Below are positions 19,771-28,742 of a DNA stretch of 64,000 bases, piece by piece. The notes beneath the pieces were generated by a model. It ran no database searches. It was not told the origin of the DNA and saw nothing but the letters and a program-made list of their open reading frames with translations. Made by a program: the position numbers and the translations under genes. Each line of letters starts with the position of its first letter. Position 1 is the first letter of the stretch. The stretch is from Stentor coeruleus (taxonomy: Eukaryota > Ciliophora > Heterotrichea > Heterotrichida > Stentoridae): positions 97,205 to 161,204 of the forward strand of contig MPUH01000021.1 of assembly GCA_001970955.1 (NCBI GenBank), in the 5' to 3' direction.

Positions 19771-21168
19771 CTAAATAATATCATCAAATGCAAGCAAATC
19801 TTTGACAATTTCTATTGCACTATTGATATTTGAAATTATTTCTTGACTACTATTAATAGAAGCTTTCTGTTCATATTTCAGCATGGCCAAAATCCCACTC
19901 AAAGTTTCTTTTATAGAAAACTCAGGAATTAATTTATTGATCTTATGCAGCTTCTTCATACATTTTCCCATGATTGAGGCAATTTTTTTTTTATATTCTT
20001 TCTGTAAGGACGAAATAATACTCGATTTATCAAACTTTTTTAAATTGTATTGCTCAGATGTCAATCCAAATCTATCCATTAATTGATTCTTACTGAAATC
20101 ATTAACCTCTTTTTCCTCATAAATGTACTTATTTCTATCACAAAAATGATTGGTGTTTAAATGCCGGCAAACATTGCATTTAGATTGAATAGTATTTTCT
20201 ATATTGAGTATGAATTTCCGAAATTTCCCAACATCTTCAATGCAATTGTTTTTACAAATTTCACAGTAAAAATTATTAGAAAATGGTGTGCTGACTAATT
20301 TTTTCTCTTTGATAATATTAGTTGAGTTATTGCTTTCATGATCTATCTTAATGTTCTCTTCAATAAGTCTTAAAATGAATAAAAATTCGGTTTTGCTCTT
20401 TGTAGACTCAAACACTATTTTCTTAATAGAGCGTTTTATGTCTTCAAATTGATTATATTGGTTAGTAGATATTTTATCGCTTTCAATCATTTCTACTATT
20501 TTCGATAGCTTTTCATTACAAAATATTATCCAGTCATTGGATACTTCTCCATAATGGCTATTTAAAACCCCACTGCTTAAACTATAAAAGTAATTGTTTA
20601 TTTTTAATGTATTTTCAGGGGCAACATCAATTTGCAATTTGATTTGTAAATCTTGTAAAAGTATTTTATCTGTGCCACCTTCATTTTCACCAAAAAAATC
20701 TTCTGAAAAAGATGAGTAAGTTGAAATAGCATAAACAACTTCTCTAACATCAGTGACTAAGAATCCTAGCATTTCTTTAGCTGCTTTTCTGAATTCTTTT
20801 GAAATAAAATTAGTCCCACTATTTGATACATATAAAATAGCATTGATATGTGGTAATTTCCTTAAAATATCTAAAATATTTTTAACGATTCCATCTTCTA
20901 TTTCAGGTATTCCAGAAGTGTCACACAAACCTGGAGTGTCAATCAGTAAGTAAGTCTTTTGGTTATGCTTGGAAACAATATAGTTCAAACAAATATTTGC
21001 AGTTTGACTATTGATTCCATTGCCAATTTTAAAGGGCTCAGCTAAATTTATTAGTTCCTTGGCATCTAAATAGTTATGGATAGAATTTAAAAATGAGGAT
21101 TTACCTGATCCTGTCATTCCAATAGCTACGGCACAGTAATCGTAGGGCTGCAAGTCTAAATTGTCCAT
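19771..21168 (-). CDS. AIG1/GIMAP-like GTPase C with C-terminal Cys-rich domain
   Basis: 465 residues, the longest of the five. G1 is GMTGSGKSSFLN (about 15-26), G3 is LIDTPGLCDTSG (about 75-86), and the G4 site reads STYSSFS. The C-terminal Cys region starts CEICKNNC (about 300) and ends CNVCRHLNTNH (about 345); the HGNC element of genes B, D and E is absent. A long charged helical tail follows. The gene faces gene D head to head across 484 bp. Frame and length look healthy. Confidence 0.8.
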   Translation of the reverse strand: MDNLDLQPYDYCAVAIGMTGSGKSSFLNSIHNYLDAKELINLAEPFKIGNGINSQTANICLNYIVSKHNQKTYLLIDTPGLCDTSGIPEIEDGIVKNILDILRKLPHINAILYVSNSGTNFISKEFRKAAKEMLGFLVTDVREVVYAISTYSSFSEDFFGENEGGTDKILLQDLQIKLQIDVAPENTLKINNYFYSLSSGVLNSHYGEVSNDWIIFCNEKLSKIVEMIESDKISTNQYNQFEDIKRSIKKIVFESTKSKTEFLFILRLIEENIKIDHESNNSTNIIKEKKLVSTPFSNNFYCEICKNNCIEDVGKFRKFILNIENTIQSKCNVCRHLNTNHFCDRNKYIYEEKEVNDFSKNQLMDRFGLTSEQYNLKKFDKSSIISSLQKEYKKKIASIMGKCMKKLHKINKLIPEFSIKETLSGILAMLKYEQKASINSSQEIISNINSAIEIVKDLLAFDDII

Positions 21169-21190
21169 TTTAATATAAATTTTATTAATC

Positions 21191-21213
21191 CATATTTTAT
21201 TTAAAAATGTAGG
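21191..21213 (-). promoter_or_regulatory. GTPase upstream motif, gene C
   Basis: A weaker copy of the motif: coding-strand CCTACATTTTT followed by an A-rich run and ATATGG, about 25-45 bp before the ATG. Confidence 0.35.
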
Positions 21214-21612
21214 TGAAATGATTATGAATGCCTTAATCTTCTTGCTATAAGAAATATGCTAATCAAAAAGATTCTTAGCTAATATTAAAATATTTACAGT
21301 CTATTTAGCCATAAATAGAATTTTTTGTTTTATAAAATTAGTATAAATTTCATGCACTTTTATTAAACTATCAAACAGGTAATAAATTATTTAGTCCTGT
21401 GTAAAGTAGTATTGAAAATTAATAAATTCAAACTATCATATTGTCTCTCTCCCTAAAATAAGCTGTAAGCAATTTCAACTTAATTTAGAATATTTTTAGC
21501 AGAACAACTTTAATTTTTATTGCCTTCTGTAAAAATTATTATTAGTAACAATTTTATTTTTATGCTTTTATCACTTGAATAAATCTGCTACCCAAATAAA
21601 ATTAATCGAATT

Positions 21613-21638
21613 TCGTCTACATTTTTTTTTAAAATGAG
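21613..21638 (+). promoter_or_regulatory. GTPase upstream motif, gene D
   Basis: GTCTACATTTTTTTTTAAAA followed by TGAGGC, 15-40 bp before the ATG. In coding orientation it aligns with the gene A and B motif, including the downstream GCxTAAT. Confidence 0.45.
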
Positions 21639-21652
21639 GCTTAATAATAAAA

Positions 21653-22954
21653 ATGAATATTTTTCATCGAAATAGATATCAAGGCTATGATTACGTTGTC
21701 ATTTTGATAGGTTTAACTGGAAATGGAAAATCCAAATTGATCAACGCCTTTAACTGCTTTTTCTCGGGAAAATATCCTGGAGAGATTCCACTAATTACAA
21801 ATTACAGTCATGGAATAGAGAGCCACACGAAAATTGTACAAGAATTTGGTTATTATTTCGAAGGTAAACGATATCTTTTTATTGACACTCCTGGGTTTGC
21901 AGATACTAAAGAGAAGGATGAAAGCATAAGATGCACTATTTTAAATAAATTAGCAAAATTAGACAAAATAACAGCAATTCTGCACATAGAGAATTATAAT
22001 GATAAAAGAGGAAAAGTAGAATTTGATAGAGCACGAAAGTTAATACTAAGTCTTCTTGTAGACGATGTTAGAAGTAATATTATAGGAATATTTTCCTACC
22101 ATAGTGAACCAAAGAATCGTTTTTTTGAAAATATCAATAAGACCGATGATTTAACAAGATTTAAGACTTATACTAGTGTTTCAGCCAGAAAAGTAATAGG
22201 CATTGATAATTACTTTAAATTTGATAAATTTATTAATTGCAATCAAAATTATTCTGAGGATTGGAATGAATTTTGTAAAACAAAATTAAGGAAAATAATT
22301 CGCAACATTCAAAAGCTTAAATCTGTATCACAAACAGCATATAAAAGAATAGAAAGCATTAAAGAATACATCAGTGGATTGGCTTTAAAAGTAGATAGTC
22401 TTGCATGGGAATTATCAGAATTAAAAAAAAAAATGCGTTTAGTCAAATTTTATCCAAACCAGGTTCCAGAGCTTAATATAAAAGCAAATTTGATAACAAA
22501 AAGTAGAGTAGTGAAATTCGAAAATTCTCATGATGCGGTTAATTTTATTTGCTTTAAAATAACTGGAGGAAAGTGTCAGATTAATCATGGAAATTGCTAT
22601 ATCAATATAGGAGGATGGGATAGGCTTAGACAATTTTTTGGCAATTATTTTACTAACTGTCCTAAATGTGGGCATGAAAGAAGTTCACATTTAAAAAAAA
22701 ACTTTTATTATAAAGAAGAATTTTATCAAGAACGAAAAAAAACCCCAGATGCTCTTCTTAACGAGCTCGAAAACTTAAAAAGAAGCAAAGAAAAAGATCT
22801 AGAAAATAAAAAAGCAAATGTAATTTCATTTCTAAATGAATTAAAAATGATTATTGACATTCCTTTTAGTGCATTAGTAGATGAAATTATGGCTTCAAGA
22901 AACCGTGCTGATTTAGGCTTCCTCGTTGAACTGAAAAATACTCTAAATAAGTAG
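21653..22954 (+). CDS. AIG1/GIMAP-like GTPase D with C-terminal Cys/His domain
   Basis: 433 residues, the only member on the plus strand. G1 is GLTGNGKSKLIN (about 19-30), where the usual second serine of GKS-S/T is lysine; G3 is FIDTPGFADT (about 77-86); the G4 site reads FSYHSEP. A helical region (about 220-270) is followed by a Cys/His domain with INHGNC (about 312) and CPKCGHERSSH (about 335-345), then a lysine-rich coiled coil. It is closest to gene E, sharing GNGKSKLIN/GCGKSKLIN and a FNCFFS segment, so D and E form a subgroup. The two genes converge tail to tail 300 bp apart. Confidence 0.8.
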   Translation: MNIFHRNRYQGYDYVVILIGLTGNGKSKLINAFNCFFSGKYPGEIPLITNYSHGIESHTKIVQEFGYYFEGKRYLFIDTPGFADTKEKDESIRCTILNKLAKLDKITAILHIENYNDKRGKVEFDRARKLILSLLVDDVRSNIIGIFSYHSEPKNRFFENINKTDDLTRFKTYTSVSARKVIGIDNYFKFDKFINCNQNYSEDWNEFCKTKLRKIIRNIQKLKSVSQTAYKRIESIKEYISGLALKVDSLAWELSELKKKMRLVKFYPNQVPELNIKANLITKSRVVKFENSHDAVNFICFKITGGKCQINHGNCYINIGGWDRLRQFFGNYFTNCPKCGHERSSHLKKNFYYKEEFYQERKKTPDALLNELENLKRSKEKDLENKKANVISFLNELKMIIDIPFSALVDEIMASRNRADLGFLVELKNTLNK

Positions 22955-23253
22955 ATTTAAGAACTTAGTTTAATTATAATGAATGAAGCTATTAGATATT
23001 TAAAGCAGGTTACTATATCATAAATAAATTCTGAAAATTTTATTTTGATAAAAAATACAAGGCATAGTTATTGAAATTACTTCTTAATTTTATTTCTAAG
23101 ATTCATGAGCTTGAACTTTAAATAGCTAAATTAAATGATTTCATTTTTAGATTTCTCTAACTAATTAAAATTATATATATTTATATAATTTTCAGTCTAG
23201 CTGATTTTCTGATTTTATTAAACTAAATATTAACTATCTTGTAAAGAAATAAA

Positions 23254-24558
23254 CTAATTTGGGATGCAATTTTGAACTTCTTCTATGAATTCAAGATACA
23301 TATTTTTTCTTAAATGTGCTAATTCATCAATTAATTGCTGGAAGTTTATATCAATAATTTCTCTGATTTTAATAAATAAATCAATGGTTTGTACCTTTGC
23401 TTCTTTGAGTTCATCTTCAGCATTTGCCAAAGATCTATAAAGTTTTGATATATATTCATCTAGAGAAACTTTTGGCTCTCTATAAATTTTCCGAGTAAAA
23501 TATCCATTTTGTATACCATGAAAGACTCGTGGATGTTTGCATTGAGGGCAATTAGTGCAAAAATACTCACCCCAACTTTGTCTAAGGCTACTAATCAAGC
23601 CCATATCCATGACGCAATTTCCATGGTTAACATTACATCCATCTCTAATTAGGCAAAGTAAATTATCCGGACCAAAATAATTCTCTTCATATTCAATTTC
23701 TACACTTGTTATAAAGTTACTTTCAGCTTTAAGCTTATTAATGCTATTTGGATTTTCTATAGCTTCCTTAATTTTCTTTTTTATCTTATTTATCTTAGAG
23801 AAACGCATATCAATCTCAAGTATTTTTTCGTTTATATATGATTTTAAGTTAATCAATCTTTTATATTCATTTGTGGATATAGGATTTAAACTTTTTATGA
23901 CTTTAATGATTTTCAGCAATTTTTCATCACAAAATTCACTCCAACTCTTATTTTCACGGGCTTTATAGGACACTTCATAAGAGAAAGCATTATTTATTGT
24001 TACACATTCACTTACACGCACCTTAGTAAATCGATAAAAATCTGATTTACTTTTATCCTCATCTATACAACCAAAAAAATCATTAGCCTCATCCTCAGTA
24101 GAAAATGTAATAATTCCTATGATATTTCTTTTTATATCACGAATAAACATATTTAAAATCAATTCTTGAGAAATTTTAAGCTCTTTCTGATCTTTATTCT
24201 CAGATTCATTAAAAACTTGTAAAACTGCTGTTATTTTATCTAGTGAAGCAATACGATTTAAAATCTCACGTTTAATATTTAACTGATAATTATAGTCCCC
24301 TGATGTATCAGAAATTCCTGGGGTGTCAATAAACAAATAGCTTTTTCCTTCGTAAGTGAAATCATAATCTATAACATTATGTGTGCAGCTTTTAGCTCTC
24401 ATACCAACTTCAGCCTTTTGCCGTATTTCACCTGGCTGTTTATTTGAGAAGAAGCAATTTAGCGCATTGATAAGCTTTGACTTTCCGCATCCAGAATAGC
24501 CTATTATTATGCAAACGTAGTCATAATTTCTCGGAATATCTCTATGTGATCTTTGCAT
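23254..24558 (-). CDS. AIG1/GIMAP-like GTPase E with C-terminal Cys/His domain
   Basis: 434 residues. G1 is GYSGCGKSKLIN (about 20-31) and G3 is FIDTPGISDTSG (about 82-93). The G4 site reads ITFSTED. The Cys/His region contains CNVNHGNC (about 310) and CTNCPQCKHPRVFH (about 335-348), followed by a charged helical tail. Gene D is its nearest relative in motif and layout. Gene E closes the array; beyond it no intact gene occurs for 3 kb. Function is unknown; membrane or defence roles are only analogies with GIMAPs. Confidence 0.8.
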   Translation of the reverse strand: MQRSHRDIPRNYDYVCIIIGYSGCGKSKLINALNCFFSNKQPGEIRQKAEVGMRAKSCTHNVIDYDFTYEGKSYLFIDTPGISDTSGDYNYQLNIKREILNRIASLDKITAVLQVFNESENKDQKELKISQELILNMFIRDIKRNIIGIITFSTEDEANDFFGCIDEDKSKSDFYRFTKVRVSECVTINNAFSYEVSYKARENKSWSEFCDEKLLKIIKVIKSLNPISTNEYKRLINLKSYINEKILEIDMRFSKINKIKKKIKEAIENPNSINKLKAESNFITSVEIEYEENYFGPDNLLCLIRDGCNVNHGNCVMDMGLISSLRQSWGEYFCTNCPQCKHPRVFHGIQNGYFTRKIYREPKVSLDEYISKLYRSLANAEDELKEAKVQTIDLFIKIREIIDINFQQLIDELAHLRKNMYLEFIEEVQNCIPN

Positions 24559-24579
24559 AATTATTTATAACAATCCCAT

Positions 24580-24612
24580 TTTCGTCTATATTTTTTTTAA
24601 AAATGAAGTCAA
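24580..24612 (-). promoter_or_regulatory. GTPase upstream motif, gene E
   Basis: Coding-strand GACTTCATTTTT, an A-run and ATATAGACG lie about 25-50 bp before the ATG, matching the element before the other four genes. Confidence 0.4.
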
Positions 24613-25226
24613 AATTACCCTTTATAATAAATACTTAGGCTTTTAATAATTTAAGATAAATTAAAAGTAATTCAGCATCTTTCTGTCATTAACTTTGCTA
24701 AATAGACTAGAGAATTTTATAGTTTCGATTTGCAATGCATATCATATTTTATTTGACTAATTAAAATTTAGAAATGAGTACGATTAAATGGCTGAATGAA
24801 ATAGATTCTTATGTAAGATAACTATCTATGGCAATTGTGGAACTTATTGCCTATCTAATCTAATAAATTTCATTCATTTAAATTGGCTTTGTTTATGAGT
24901 TATCTGCTTCCAATGCACTAGCTATGCTATCGTGTGGGATTAATATCGATAAATCATAATAAATATGTTTCTTTTTTTATTCGTCTACTATATCATTACA
25001 TTCTATATTACTGTTTATCCTATCTGAAATTAGCTCCATATCATTTTGATTGTTCTCTGATTATGGGCGTATGGTGGAATATAGGCATGCACCAAATTCG
25101 CAGTTATAAACTTCGGAGTTTGTTGCGAATATTTTTTCGGCTGAGTTTTTCCTTCTTAAAGCATCGTTGTAAAGATATTTATCAATAAACATTATTCCCC
25201 TATCAACACACAATTTCTATATACAT

Positions 25227-25394
25227 TTATATATCAATAGACTCAGCCCTATGCCCATTCTGTGATTTTTTCATATTCTTAGTTTGTGAAATTTTACTTG
25301 AAGAGCGCCTGACACTGAAACACAGTCATTTTAGCATTTTTATCCTTTTGTCTTTAAAATTCGTCATATACTCATGGAATTCTTCATATGACTT
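25227..25394 (-). pseudogene. Possible short gene relic
   Basis: A minus-strand frame of about 55 codons reads YEEFHEYMTNFKDKRIK, then an in-frame TGA (25326-25328), then RRSSSKISQTKNMKKSQ to a TAA at 25227. Composition is protein-like on both sides of the stop. No start codon or family is seen. Confidence 0.2.
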
Positions 25395-26131
25395 TTACTT
25401 GTGTTTTATTGCAATTTGAGGCTTGAAGGTAATCTTTGGTTTTTATATAGGAACTCATTGATGTAATTACTATTGATTAGGTCATGTGATGATAGTTTTT
25501 AGAGATTTATTTTCTTATGCAAATCGGTGTTAGGCTAGGGTTATAAGCTTATATAAATTTTTGATTATTATTTAGTTGATCTTTATACTTTGGTCAAATT
25601 TCAGATTTTATCTTTAGCATTTTACTTATACTTTTTTATTATGGAAATAATTTTATATCATATTTTCTGCATATCTAGGTTTAACAGGAATTCAAGATCA
25701 AAAATTATTAGGGCTGGTTGCATTTTTGTTGAGTATTGGAATTGTGCCTATTTTAGGAACGTTAAAATCATCGACTACTGATTTTTGGTTAAGATTTTTA
25801 AAGCTTTTATTTGAGTTTAAAGGACTGAATGTACTTAAAGTAATTGGATTTTGTATTTCTAATCATTGAGTTTATTCAAATTTTCAATTTTCTTTATTTC
25901 ACAAATTTAAATTGACTTTCATAAAATCCCTTTATTTTATCGTAATTCCTCTAAATATACACTTAGAGTGCATCAAATAAATTAAAAAATATCATATAAA
26001 TCAACTAAAATTTCGAAACTCAAAGATATCTAATAATTCATAATCTTAGACAAACAAGTTTTATTATATCAACCCTATCTACTATCCAAAATTATTACTA
26101 AACTTTTGCTTAAGATGGAACTTCATCTTGC

Positions 26132-26759
26132 TCACCCTTGAGGGAAATTTATCATAGCCAAATCAGGTTCGCTTTCAAGTTCCCTATTAGAATTCGATCT
26201 TAAAAAATAAATACTAACAGGTAAAGGTTTCTTACTAACAACAGTCTTATGCGGAAGTCTAGGTGATTTCAACATAGTTTCTGAGCTTTTTACAATACTT
26301 TTCGGACTACTAGCACCTTTAAAACTTGAACTTTTACTTATAATCTAACTCGAATCATCTCTAGATCCAACTGATGGTAAATAAGTATCCAACTGTTCAT
26401 CTGTATCAGCAAAAACTTCCCAAAACTCTTTTGTTGTAGTTTCAGCTTTTTCATAATCAAAATCATAAAACTTATCGTCAATACTTGGTTTATATCTTAT
26501 CTCATTATATAAATCATAATTTATAGGTATAAAAGTAAATTCAGGGTTGATTCCTCAAGACAATATTCACCATTATAGATAATTTCTTGTAACCTATGAA
26601 GTTCTTCTTGTGATAAACCATGAGGTATAGGTTTTGTTTCTTGATAGTATAATTCAATACTTATATTACGATTGAACTCTTCATCAGAGCTTGAGTCATA
26701 AAGTGAATACTCCCTGATATATTAATTTCTTCATTTGATCTTCTTGGATGCGCATCCAT
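26132..26759 (-). pseudogene. Decayed gene for a serine-rich acidic protein
   Basis: From an ATG at 26757-26759 (MDAHPRRSNEE) three minus-strand frames must be stitched, with breaks near 26711-26715 and 26541-26555. The pieces have strong protein character: LYDSSSDEEFN, PHGLSQEELHRLQEI, and WEVFADTDEQLDTYLPS. An in-frame TAG (26345-26347) follows RDDSS, yet the same frame continues for another 70 codons (SSPKSIVKSSETM). The end is a TGA near 26132, with a plausible continuation GEQDEVPS one frame away. No 15-nt intron explains the breaks. Family unknown. Confidence 0.45.
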
Positions 26760-27519
26760 TTTTAAATTTTTTTTATCGGTAAACCATATTTCTAATTTGA
26801 GGCATGAAAAATATTAATGGAGTGGTGGTTTGGCTTGATGGGAGGAGAGTTGGAAGATACAAAAAGTAGATTTTTTTTATTTTAAGAAAAATGGTTTAAA
26901 GATTAGCTTGGTGATAGGTTTTTAACTTAATAGGAGGGTTAGGATTTTATAATAAGGTAAAGGATTGGAAAAATAGAATATTTTTAATTAATTTGTTATG
27001 AAAATGTAAAACTAAATAAATTATAAACTTTTCTATTGATATGAGTAAATTTTTGCAAAATATCAAGTTTTATTGTTGTTATAAATACTAATAAGTAGAT
27101 TAATAAATTTTAAGGGTTTTTTTATATACTTATAATACAAGATAGTGAATTATTATTTTATTTATTATTGTGTATTCATGAATTTAAAACTTTTTAATGA
27201 TTGTATTTTTGAATTATTAGAATCATAGTTATTAATAATTTTACGTATAAATATAGTATTTAATAGTTTTTAAGAGATAGAAAAATGTTTTCTAATTTTA
27301 GGATTGAAATAAAAAATCAATATGAAATATTAGTCGTATATTTAGTATGATTATTATAAATTAAACAATCAATTATATTAAAAGTTTGGTTTTTTGGCTT
27401 CAGGCTTGAAGTTTAAGTGTTTTAAAAGGTTTAAAGATTTAGGCTAAGCTTGCAATTTTCAATGCATAAATTAAGCATAGAGGATTACTATCAATATATA
27501 AAATAAAAGCTATACTAGT
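26760..27519. other. Spacer before the AIM24-family gene
   Basis: AT-rich and stop-dense; G-rich on the plus strand to about 26980. Nothing else seen. Confidence 0.5.
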
Positions 27520-28431
27520 ATGATAAATAATATAATGCTTTTAAAGAATATCAAAAAATTTAAAGCATTAACTAACTTGAGCAGAAGATATTTTTCAAAT
27601 GAGCCTGAAACAAAAGTTATCGATGCTGAAGAAATTACCATAGATATGATTAGTAAGGTTAAAACCAGTTATAAAAACTTACCTGAAGACATAAGCACAT
27701 TTAATAACCCAAAAGCTGGCTTTGAATATACTATACTTGGTCATGAATTTCAAGCTTTAGATATCACCCTTACCCATCCACAAAAAGTTATCGCACGTTC
27801 AGGTTCCCTTTCTTATTTCTCTGAAAACATATCATTCACAACAACAATGCATGGAAATATTCAAGATTCAGCAGGACGTTTACTTTCAGGTTCAAGCGCA
27901 TTTCTTATGGAATTTCATAACACCTCTGAATTATCCCCAGGTAAACTAATGCTAACTCCTCAGCATCCATCTAAAATTATCCCAATAAACTTAGAAGATT
28001 ATTCTCAAAAACTTTTATGCCATAAAGATAGTTTTATATGTGGGGATCTTGCTTTAAAAGTTACTGGAACTTATATTGTTAATCCTATTACTGGGCTTGG
28101 GAGTGGTGAAGGGTTTATTTTGCAACAGTTGAAAGGAAGTGGAGTCGCATTTTTAGCAGGAGGAGGAGTTGTGGTTAAAAGGCAATTGAGGGAAAATGAG
28201 GAGGTTTATTTGATCCCTGGAAGCTTATTAGCTTTGGATCCGAAAGTTACGTTTAAGATGCAGTTTATTAAAGGAATAAAGAATATACTTTTTGGTGAGG
28301 GATTGTTTTTTATTAAAGTTACTGGACCTGGAGATGTATTTGTCCAGAGTTTGAGCTTTAATAAGGTCCTCAGCAATGTTAGTTCTTCGCTTAAGAACAC
28401 TATTAGGAATAAAATTATGAGTGGGAAATAA
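27520..28431 (+). CDS. AIM24/TraT-like mitochondrial protein
   Basis: 303 residues. Residues about 65-300 match the AIM24 family, a beta-rich fold: LGHEFQALDITL, the repeated glycine-rich strands GSGVAFLAGGGVV and IPGSLLALDP. The first 30 residues are basic and hydroxylated without acids (MLLKNIKKFKALTN, RRYFSNE), a good mitochondrial targeting peptide with a likely cut before SNE. In yeast Aim24 supports the inner-membrane MICOS complex; a similar mitochondrial role is expected. A downstream ATG (MLL) at codon 6 is an alternative start. Confidence 0.85.
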   Translation: MINNIMLLKNIKKFKALTNLSRRYFSNEPETKVIDAEEITIDMISKVKTSYKNLPEDISTFNNPKAGFEYTILGHEFQALDITLTHPQKVIARSGSLSYFSENISFTTTMHGNIQDSAGRLLSGSSAFLMEFHNTSELSPGKLMLTPQHPSKIIPINLEDYSQKLLCHKDSFICGDLALKVTGTYIVNPITGLGSGEGFILQQLKGSGVAFLAGGGVVVKRQLRENEEVYLIPGSLLALDPKVTFKMQFIKGIKNILFGEGLFFIKVTGPGDVFVQSLSFNKVLSNVSSSLKNTIRNKIMSGK

Positions 28432-28742
28432 TAAATTATAGTTTAAGTATTTGAATAATTTTGCTTTCTTGAAATTCTAGTTAAATCATATTCAATAATA
28501 AAACTTTGCTTCACATTTTCTACTTTTACTACACTAAATCTAATTATCTCAAATCAAATATTTCACAATAACTCAAAAAATCCCAGTAATCCAACAATTT
28601 CTTAATATATTCGACACTATGATAAATAATCAAAACAAAAAGCTTATTTAAAAAAACTCTATACTAAAAATCCTATAAAAATCAATTCTATTCCCATACT
28701 AATAAACTCAATTCTTATCATATATTTCTTAAATATCAAATA
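28432..28742. other. C-rich upstream spacer
   Basis: C-rich and G-poor from about 28500, typical of the 5' flank of plus-strand genes in this window. No gene. Confidence 0.5.

Larger units (their letters stand above)
21169..21652. other. Divergent spacer between GTPase genes C and D
   Basis: 484 bp containing the upstream motifs of both genes near its two ends. No gene seen. Confidence 0.5.
24559..26131. other. Gene-poor region beyond the GTPase array
   Basis: No intact gene. A possible relic lies at 25227-25394 on the minus strand. Several short open frames here have no coding signature. Confidence 0.5.

Noticed and set aside
24934-25188. 84-codon plus-strand frame in the gene-poor region
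   Set aside because: Composition is AT-driven and rich in Tyr/Leu/Phe; no conserved features.
26118-26134. A 15-nt intron GTGAGCAAGATGAAG at the end of the 26-kb relic
   Set aside because: It starts GTG and ends AAG, unlike the others, and the spliced frame gives no better ending; other breaks in the gene remain.
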